Part shown: positions 57,841 to 64,000 of the stretch, one piece after another
Position numbering within the stretch: position 1 is the stretch's first letter
How the letters are laid out: every line of letters starts with the position of its first letter
Assembly: GCF_902459555.1 (NCBI RefSeq)
Contig: NZ_CABPSM010000006.1
Coordinates: 267,078 to 331,077 of the forward strand
Reading direction: 5' to 3'
Length of the DNA stretch: 64,000 bases
DNA from: Pandoraea horticolens
GTDB lineage: Bacteria; Pseudomonadota; Gammaproteobacteria; Burkholderiales; Burkholderiaceae
Made by a program: the position numbers and the translations under genes
Notes under the pieces: generated by a model
The model's input: the letters and a program-made list of their open reading frames with translations, nothing else
What the model was told of the DNA's origin: nothing
Databases searched by the model: none

Positions 57841-58135
57841 ATCACGAGATTGGCGATCAGATGGTTATACTTAATGATCTTCAATTGATCGTCGCGCACG
57901 TTCTCCGCGATGATGTCGGAACCGAAATACGCCCACTGTGCAAACTTATTGAAGCCTTCGCATTTGTTCTGCGCCGCCTGCATGACGCGACGCAGGTCTT
58001 CGTGGCTGATGTATTCGAGCAGAAATATCGTGTGCACCACCCGACCCAGTTCCTGGAATGCAAAGTAGAGCCTGTTTTTCCGGCTTGCTGTACCTAGTCG
58101 GACCAGAACAATGCGGAGAGCCTCACTACGCAAGG
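57841..58135 (-). pseudogene. Tn3-family transposase (TnpA) C-terminal fragment
   Basis: The minus strand reads RLGTASRKNRLYFAFQELGR, then TIFLLEYISHEDLRRVMQAA, and IIKYNHLIANLVIFHTM, typical of the last third of TnpA. It is cut at one end by IS110 sequence and at the other by the IS5-family element. It lies upstream, in transcription terms, of the TnpA middle piece at 52599-52950, the wrong order for a simple interruption. Confidence 0.8.
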
Positions 58136-58218
58136 CTCCGGCCCCTGAACGGTGTTGTTGGATTTGCAGGAAGCGGGCATATTGACGGGTGAGTCCTGCA
58201 ATTTTTGATGAGGTGCGG

Positions 58219-59276
58219 ATGGGGCCGAAGACGCCTGTGACGGAGCAAGACTTTTTCCGGCATCCGCTGCGCGAACAGATCAACCTGAAGCATTCGTTGG
58301 TACGCCTGGCCGATCTAATCGATTGGGATCGGTTGAGTGCGTCGATGAGCGAGAGCTTTGTGTCGCGCAAGAGACGGCCCGCGACGTCGCCGCGCCTGAT
58401 TGCTGGATTGCTCTATTTGCAGCACGCCTTCGACTTGTCCGATGAAGAGGTCGTCTGGCAATGGGTCGAGAATCCTTACTGGCAGGTCTTCACGGGCGAA
58501 ACCTACTTGCAGACTGAGTCGCCGATCGCCCCGTCAAGCCTGACGCGTTGGCGCAAGCGGCTTGGCGAGGCCGGCGCTGAGGAGTTGCTGGCCGAGACGA
58601 TCGAAGCGGCCAAGCGCGCCGGCGTAATCAAAGCGTCGAGCGTGAAGCGCGTGATCGTCGATACGATGGTGATGGAGAAAGCGATTGCGCACCCGACTGA
58701 TTCGAGGCTGCTCGAGCGGTGCCGCGAACACTTGGTGAAGGCTGCCGCCCGGCACGGCCTGAAGCTCAGGCAGAACTACAACCGGGAGGCGCCGCGTCTG
58801 GCAGGTCAGATCGGTCGTTACGCGCACGCCGTATGAATTCGGCGTGAAAGTGTCGATCACGACGACCTACAAGGAAGGGTTGGTGGTCGGCGCCCGCTCG
58901 ATGCCCGGCAATCCGTACGATGGGCACACGCTGGCCGAGGCACTGGAGCAGGCGTCGATCTTGAGCGACGTCAAGCCGGAGGTCGCCATTGTGGACCGCG
59001 GCTACAAGGGTGTCGTAATCGACGGCGTGAAGATTTACCACCCGGGCTTGCGACGTGACATCACCCGCGGACTACGCGCGATGATCCGGCGACGCAGTGC
59101 CATCGAGCCGATCATCGGCCACATGGAGGCGGATGGAAACTGGATCGGAACTGGCTCAAAGGCGCGCTGGGCGACGCGATGCACGCAGTGCTGTGGGGTG
59201 CCGGTCACAACCTGCGGATGATCCTGAGGAAGCTCCGGCTTTTTTACGCCTTCATTCTCATCGCTTTGCTAAACAA
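58219..59276 (+). pseudogene. IS5-family transposase with internal deletion and frameshift
   Basis: The first part, from MGPKTPVTEQDFFRHPLREQ to GQIGRYAHA, is intact and includes SSVKRVIVDTMVMEKAIAHP. About 75 codons of the middle are missing: the sequence jumps to TPYEFGVKVSITTTYKEGLV in another frame across a short CGCACGCC microhomology near 58825. A one-base loss near 59145 then moves the end (NWLKGALGDAMHAVLWGAGH) to a third frame. The catalytic Asp/Glu segments (IVDRGYKG, RRRSAIEPIIGH) remain but cannot be joined. Confidence 0.85.
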
Positions 59277-59435
59277 CGGTCTCGCCGCTGCCGCTACAAC
59301 TTGAACCTGACAGCAGGTAAAGCGATTTGTTCAGGGCCGACTACCCAGCTTCGACGTCGCTCCAGCATCCAACACCCCACCCAGCGCATTGCCCCCACCC
59401 AACCCCGCCGCAATTGCTCCAAGGAACCGGCCGTG

Positions 59436-59735
59436 CTCTTGTTCACCTACTACCGTGGCGAAAGGCTGACGCGCAACGGCGTCGACTCGATCCTGCAAAA
59501 AGCCGTATCGCGCGCGGCAGGCACTTGTCCTGCTTTGAGCGGAAAATACATCTCGCCTCACGTTGTTCGGCACACGACGGCCATGTATCTATTGCAGTCC
59601 GGTGTTGACATGAGCGTGATCGCATTTTGGCTCGGCCACGAGAACCTGAACACGACGCATATCTACATGGAAGCCGATCTCGCGCTCAAGGAGAAGGCGC
59701 TGAATCGGCTTCAGCCGGCAGGGCAGGCATCCATT
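59436..59735 (+). pseudogene. Tyrosine recombinase C-terminal fragment
   Basis: The frame carries the C-terminal catalytic half of an integrase: RGERLTRNGVDSILQKAVSR, ISPHVVRHTTAMYLLQSGVD (HxxR), WLGHENLNTTHIYME (second His and nucleophile Tyr). The N-terminal arm and core-binding domains and the first catalytic Arg are missing. It ends at the 3' end of repeat gene C, with the frame running antisense into that gene. Not active alone. Confidence 0.8.
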
Positions 59736-61569
59736 ACATCTCCACGCCACCCTTGCGGAGCCGGCCCTCGGCGCGCTCCGTCAACGTGCCGTTTGCACGA
59801 AGATAATGTATGAGCGCGGTAGACGCGACGCCGTACCGCGTGGCTACGCCGTGAAGCCCGCCCGCCTCATCAATCCCCCGCTTGCCGAGGCGCTGCCACG
59901 CCCGCAACATTTCGAGGGTGATGTCATTGCCCGGCGGATTGAGCCGGTCCTCGGCGCGCTTCGTCAGTGTGCCGTCTGCGCGCAGGTAAGTTTTCAGCGT
60001 GCCGGACACGACGCCGTACTGCTTGGCCACGCCGTCAAGTCCGCCCGCCTTGTCAATTCCCTGCTTGCCGAGGTGCCGCCACGCCCGCAACATCTCGAGG
60101 GTGATGTCCGTGCCCGGCGGGTTGAGCCGGTCCTCGGCGCGCTTCGTCAGCGTACCGTCTGCACGAAGGTAATCTTTCAGCGTGCCAGACACGACGCTGT
60201 ACCGCGTGGCCAAGCTGTCGAGCCCGCCCGCCTCATCAATTCCCTGCTTGCCGAGGCGCTGCCACGCCCGCAACATCTCGAGGGTGATGTCCGAGCCGGC
60301 CGGGTTGAGCCGGTCCTCGGCGCGCTTCGTCAGCGTGCCGTCTGCACGAAGATAATTTCTCAGCGCGACAGATGCGACGCCGTACTGCCCGGCTAAGCCG
60401 TCAAGCCCGCCCGCCTTGATAATCCCCTGCTTGCCGAGGCCCTGCCATTCTCGCAACATCTCGAGGGTGATGTCCTTGCCCGGCGGATTGAGCCGGTCCT
60501 CGGTGCGCTTCGTCAACGTGCCGTCTGCACGAAGGTAATTTTTCAGCGTGGCAGACGCGACGCCGTACTGCCTAGCCACGCCGTCACGCCCGCCCGCCTT
60601 GTCAACCCCCTGCTTGCCAAGGTGCTGCCACGCCCGCAACATCTCGAGGGTGATGTCCGTGCCCGGCGGGTTGAGCCGGTCCTCGGCGCGCTTCGTCAGC
60701 GTACCGTCTGCGCGAAGGTAATCTTTCAGCGTGCCAGACACGACGCTGTACCGCGTGGCCAAGCTGTCGAGCCCGCCCACCTCATCAATTCCCTGCTTGC
60801 CGAGGCACTGCCACTCCCGCAACATCTCGAGAGTCACTTCTGTGACGGCCGGGTTGAGCCGGTCCTCGGCACGCCTCGTCAGCGTGCCGTCTGCACGAAG
60901 ATAATTTTTCAGCGTGCCAGACACGACGCCGTACTGTCTGGCCACGCCGTCACGCCCGCCCGCCTTGTCAATTCCCTGCTTGCCGAGGTGCTGCCATTCC
61001 CGCACCATCTCCGTGGTGACCGCCGTTCTTCCGTGCCCCCTGCCAGTTTCTTTGCGGGGGATTTGGACCGGCGGAGGCATTAAATCAGCATCGCTGCAAC
61101 TGCCTGCGTCCTGTGACGCTACGCGCTTTCGATCGCTGTCGCCGGCATGCGTCTCCTGAGTTTCGGGGGGCAGCGATCGTTGGGCCGAGGTCGACGGCAT
61201 GCCAGAGAACGCATCGGTATGCAAAGCCAATTCGTCTTGCATGTCCAGCACCGCGTCAAGTATTGCTGCTGTTGAGGGGCGAGATGGGTGTTGAAGCGGA
61301 CTCGGCGGCATGCCAGACAACACACCGGTATGCCACGCCGGTACCCCTTGCATATCCAGCACCGCGTCAAGTATTGCTGCTGTTGCGGGGGGAGATGGGC
61401 GCTCCAGCCAGCTCGACGGCATGCCGGATGACTCACCGGCCTGATACACCGCGCGCACGCTGGCGGCCAGCGTAGTCGGCGGTTGTGCGCTTTGTTGGGG
61501 CGGTGCTAAGGTTGATGCAGCCACTGAGGGCTGGAGGCACCGAGCCTCTGCGCTGGAAACGGGAAGCAT
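59734..61569 (-). CDS. Tandem helix-turn-helix repeat protein C (7 repeats)
   Basis: A 611-residue paralogue. Residues 1-183 match protein A's N-terminus in length and layout, with two 39-residue repeats and the basic cluster DRKRVASQ. Residues 184-611 are seven 61-residue units; several are distinctive (DSLATRYSVVSGTLKDYL in units 2 and 5). The last ends RLRKGGVEM with no C-terminal region, like A. The upstream conserved region is cut after about 37 bp by an IS3 remnant, so the normal promoter is probably lost. Its 3' end abuts an integrase fragment. Function inferred as for A and B. Confidence 0.78.
   Translation of the reverse strand: MLPVSSAEARCLQPSVAASTLAPPQQSAQPPTTLAASVRAVYQAGESSGMPSSWLERPSPPATAAILDAVLDMQGVPAWHTGVLSGMPPSPLQHPSRPSTAAILDAVLDMQDELALHTDAFSGMPSTSAQRSLPPETQETHAGDSDRKRVASQDAGSCSDADLMPPPVQIPRKETGRGHGRTAVTTEMVREWQHLGKQGIDKAGGRDGVARQYGVVSGTLKNYLRADGTLTRRAEDRLNPAVTEVTLEMLREWQCLGKQGIDEVGGLDSLATRYSVVSGTLKDYLRADGTLTKRAEDRLNPPGTDITLEMLRAWQHLGKQGVDKAGGRDGVARQYGVASATLKNYLRADGTLTKRTEDRLNPPGKDITLEMLREWQGLGKQGIIKAGGLDGLAGQYGVASVALRNYLRADGTLTKRAEDRLNPAGSDITLEMLRAWQRLGKQGIDEAGGLDSLATRYSVVSGTLKDYLRADGTLTKRAEDRLNPPGTDITLEMLRAWRHLGKQGIDKAGGLDGVAKQYGVVSGTLKTYLRADGTLTKRAEDRLNPPGNDITLEMLRAWQRLGKRGIDEAGGLHGVATRYGVASTALIHYLRANGTLTERAEGRLRKGGVEM
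59737..61020 (-). repeat. Seven tandem 183-bp repeats in protein C
   Basis: Residue pairs at positions 35 and 39, in protein order, are GN, GD, AN, VN, GD, GT, TH; position 28 is R, T, R, G, T, K, T. Units 2 and 5 are almost identical over most of their length, pointing to duplication or conversion inside the array. Confidence 0.9.
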
Positions 61570-61654
61570 GGCGTTGTCTGATGAAAGTTCTTGTTCGCGA
61601 TGCGCCTGACCGCAAGTGACACTTTTACTGTCGAAATAGTGACAGTTTTAATAC

Positions 61655-62225
61655 GGTCCACGCATGTTGGCCTGCCAGACACGCTGGATTTCCGGGCACA
61701 GCACGCCATCGCGCTTCGCACGGGCGCAGCGCTTCGATGGATCACGAAGCTGAGCCGCATGGCGCCAGTAGGCCTACGGGGCAATCCGCAAAACCTTGCA
61801 GATTGACTCGACCCCGAAGGTGCCGCGATGCTGATCGATGAAGGCCTTCAGGACTTGATACGGCGGTCGAGCTCCGCCTAGGCGAAAAACGCGCTCGCCA
61901 GCTTGAAAATCTCGTTGGTCTTGCGCAATTCCTTATTCTCGCGCTCCAGCACCTTCAGGGCGCTCACGCTCGTTCGTCGTCAGACCAGCACGTTCGCCGT
62001 TATCAATTTCGTCTCGCTTGACCCAGTCGTGCAGCGTTTGCGGCGTGCAGCCGATCATCGGTGCAATCGATTCGACCGCCGCCCACATCGACGGATGCTC
62101 GCTACGCTGCTCGCGCATCGGGCGTACTGCGCGCTCCCGGACTTCCGGGGAAAACTTGCTCGATTTCTTGTTCGTGGCTCCGTTCTCTCAAGAGTTGGAG
62201 CCTCCTCAAATCCCGGGGCGATTCA
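61655..62225 (-). pseudogene. IS3-family (IS51-group) transposase remnant
   Basis: The end at 62225 reads inward TGAATCGCCCCGGGATTTGA, typical of this group. orfA follows on the minus strand ([40 protein letters not shown]) with an extra G near 61957 that shifts the frame. Only the start of orfB remains (AFIDQHRGTFGVESICKVLR in pieces, then WQANM) before it breaks next to the start of repeat gene C. Not functional. Confidence 0.8.
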
Positions 62226-62227
62226 GT

Positions 62228-63373
62228 TCACTCTGCCTCGGCCATGACAAGACGCGTTATGGTCACGTGCTCCGCGCCAAGCCGACGGAGTCCCATGGCA
62301 CTACCGTCCACGATTTGCTGATAGAAATCTTGCGAGAATCTTAGGTCGGCCTTAATCGTCACGTTGTATTCCTGGGTGTGGTTCTTTATTTCAAATGTGC
62401 TCCGCACAGTCCGGGTTTGGTGAAACTCGGTGGGGATTTGCCACGTAATCCTCGCACTTGACGATACATGGTCCACCTCGTCGTCCGTTAGAAACTTCTT
62501 GCAAAAGTCATCGTCCTCCCGCAAGGAAGCTTGCCACTGGACAACTTTGGCACTCAGCAGCGTCGAATAGCGTTGATCGATGAGCAAGGCGGCAACATTG
62601 GTCGCTCCGTCACCCTTCATTATGGCAGCATCCAAGTCCTTAGACTGTGGGAGATGATCTTTGGCCTGGACTCGGCTTCCATCGGCGAGGACAAACTGGA
62701 CATCGCCTGTCCGGCCGAAGTCCAACCAGTATTGCTCCCGATGAGTGTTACCAATGGTATTGCCAGTTGGCCCGTTATCCCTCTCAAGCTCTTGATTGAT
62801 CCCGGCTTGAAGCACCGTCTGTGTCGCCTTCTCGATAAGTGACTGGTCTCCGATGCGGGCCTCGAACACTCGGCGGATCTCATTTCCCGTCAGCCCACCC
62901 TCGCCGCCCTTAAAGCACTCCGCGACTATCGGAAGTCTCAGAAATTCGCCGTCACCGAACCCGAGCTTAAGGGCGAGCACACACTCATCTCCCAGCAATA
63001 CTGGCCGATCAAGCGCCTCCCACCGTGCGTCCTCCGTCAGGTTCTTTAGCAGCCGTGCGCAAGCTGCCGCTTCATCCGGCGGGACTAAAAAACTGGGCTC
63101 ATCCGGTTCTCCAGAATGGCTCGGCCGATATTCCCCCATCTCCAGCAACTTTGCTGCGATGACTGCCGTGCACAGGTCATGCAGAACCTGCTTTTTTGCA
63201 CCGCCTCTGAACCAATCCTTAATTTTGTCCCAGCACCCCATATGGGAGAACCTCCTCCGGAAGCTCTCCCGCCCCTCCGGGGCCGTCAGATTGTAGTCTT
63301 CAAGTGAACGGAGGTTGTCGATACGGTTCCGGCTTGGCTCAAAGCCATAATATTGGTATTTGGTAATCTGCAT
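62228..63373 (-). CDS. Unknown protein with a WDKIKDWF motif; candidate type III effector
   Basis: A 381-residue protein of no family I recognise. With the start at 63373 (GGTGA upstream; alternatives 63379 and GTG 63460), residues 48-55 read WDKIKDWF, followed by RGGAKKQVLHDLCTAVIAAK. This matches the WEK(I/M)xxFF motif and the trailing Ala/Cys/Leu pattern near the N-terminus of Salmonella SPI-2 effectors such as SifA and SseJ. The rest is mixed alpha/beta with PSFLVPPDEAAACARLLKNL and SSARITWQIPTEFHQTRTVR; no enzyme motif is apparent. No signal peptide or membrane helix. It lies 3 bp from the IS51-group end. Function unknown; translocation is inferred from the motif only. Confidence 0.65.
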   Translation of the reverse strand: MQITKYQYYGFEPSRNRIDNLRSLEDYNLTAPEGRESFRRRFSHMGCWDKIKDWFRGGAKKQVLHDLCTAVIAAKLLEMGEYRPSHSGEPDEPSFLVPPDEAAACARLLKNLTEDARWEALDRPVLLGDECVLALKLGFGDGEFLRLPIVAECFKGGEGGLTGNEIRRVFEARIGDQSLIEKATQTVLQAGINQELERDNGPTGNTIGNTHREQYWLDFGRTGDVQFVLADGSRVQAKDHLPQSKDLDAAIMKGDGATNVAALLIDQRYSTLLSAKVVQWQASLREDDDFCKKFLTDDEVDHVSSSARITWQIPTEFHQTRTVRSTFEIKNHTQEYNVTIKADLRFSQDFYQQIVDGSAMGLRRLGAEHVTITRLVMAEAE

Positions 63374-63460
63374 TGTCATCACCAGTTGTTGTGGTGTGGC
63401 GGGTGCCAAAAGACGCTCGCCATGTAAGTGACACTCGTACGCTGACGGTTCGGTGCTCAC

Positions 63461-63717
63461 CAGCGTGAGCCCATTCCTGGCCCGAAGAGCACAAAAGCTA
63501 GCGCGCCCGTGCTGAGGACAAGCCTATGCTAAGCATCGGGACATGGCTTTCACGATTTGGTCACTTGGTCCCACCTGACGCTGGACCTCCACTCAAAATT
63601 CAATAGAGGTGCAATCTCCCACATCGCAAAAAATTGGCGCTAAGTGGGGTAGCGCGCACATAGCCGCCAAAAGTGCCATTTGCGAATATGGACGTCGCTG
63701 CCCGACAGTCTCAGCCT
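63461..63717. other. Gene-free stretch before the resolvase fragment
   Basis: No gene seen. It may contain the promoter of the minus-strand WDKIKDWF-protein gene. Confidence 0.4.
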
Positions 63718-63920
63718 GACTCGGTTGTCTTGGCAGCGGCGAGGATCCGATAGACGGTGGCCTCGCCCAGGTTGAGCTGGCGGGCAATACTGACTTTAGT
63801 CGTTCCGAGCGACGCCAACTGCAGGACCGCATCCCGAAGTTCAGGGGCAATCGGCTTGCGCCCCTTGTATCTGCCCGCCGCCTTGGCTTTGGCCACGCCT
63901 TCGCGCTGGCGCTCGAGTGA
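63718..63920 (-). pseudogene. Serine resolvase/invertase C-terminal fragment
   Basis: The frame reads LERQREGVAKAKAAGRYKGR, then KPIAPELRDAVLQLASLGTT and KVSIARQLNLGEATVYRILA, the end of the catalytic domain, the extended arm and the DNA-binding helix-turn-helix of Tn3-type resolvases or Hin-type invertases. The catalytic-serine domain is missing upstream of about 63920. It may come from the same Tn3-family element as the TnpA fragments. Confidence 0.8.
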
Positions 63921-64000
63921 TCCGCTTTAGGAATCTTGGACCGATCCGAGCGCGAGTTTTGCGGCAAACTTCACCCTGAACCGGGAGGTGGTTTGTCATG

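Noticed and set aside
59734..59813. Fusion of the tyrosine recombinase fragment with repeat gene C
   Set aside because: The recombinase frame merely runs antisense into the repeat gene's 3' end; the two genes are on opposite strands.
47904..61020. Canonical TAL effector or Burkholderia TAL-like repeats
   Set aside because: Those have 33-35-residue units of the LTPxQVVAIAS type; the unit here is 61 residues with a helix-turn-helix core and no such sequence.

Overview
The window is GC-rich DNA from a betaproteobacterium. Gene content and order (haem uptake locus, phhA-phhB, and rpmH-rnpA-yidD-yidC-mnmE divergent from dnaA-dnaN-gyrB) fit the Burkholderiaceae, and Pandoraea is my best guess; the genus is inferred from overall resemblance, not from a diagnostic marker.

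Positions 1-46733 are compact core chromosome. 1-6374 is a haem acquisition operon (outer-membrane receptor, HmuS, HmuT, HmuU, HmuV). 6463-17345 holds an ornithine cyclodeaminase-family enzyme, an envelope cluster (alpha-2-macroglobulin, lysoplasmalogenase-like membrane protein, penicillin-binding protein 1C) and a small FUSC-type membrane protein. 17441-19518 is the phenylalanine catabolic set (Lrp/AsnC regulator divergent from phhA, then phhB). 19691-36123 carries a SET-domain protein, two MarR regulators, a carboxylate-amine ligase with a cation:proton antiporter, mnmC with a ClC channel, a DedA-rhodanese fusion, a DHA2-type exporter, thpR and small envelope proteins. 36124-46733 is the replication-origin neighbourhood. 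A second dense group of DnaA boxes next to an AT-rich stretch sits in a 1.4-kb gene-free gap near 21.8-22.1 kb.

From about 46.9 kb to the end the character changes sharply. A tRNA-like 3' half and a strong terminator mark the edge, followed by a mosaic of broken mobile DNA: an hsdM fragment, an IS407-group IS3 element interrupted by half an IS110 element, a complete IS2-group element, two displaced Tn3 transposase fragments, an internally deleted IS5-family element, a tyrosine recombinase tail, an IS51-group remnant and a resolvase tail. Embedded in it are the likely cargo genes: three paralogous repeat proteins (490, 942 and 611 residues), two tandem colicin V-type double-glycine-leader peptides, and a 381-residue protein with a WDKIKDWF motif like the SPI-2 type III effector signal.

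The most notable content is the repeat-protein family. Each protein has a Pro/Ser-rich N-terminus built of 39-residue repeats, a short basic cluster, then 5, 9 or 7 tandem copies of a near-identical 61-residue unit (183 bp) containing a helix-turn-helix. Differences between units concentrate on the presumed recognition helix, above all positions 35 and 39. This resembles the architecture of TAL effectors (constant scaffold, variable contact residues) but on an unrelated repeat. I infer a modular DNA-binding family, possibly translocated into a host; neither DNA binding nor secretion is shown by sequence alone.
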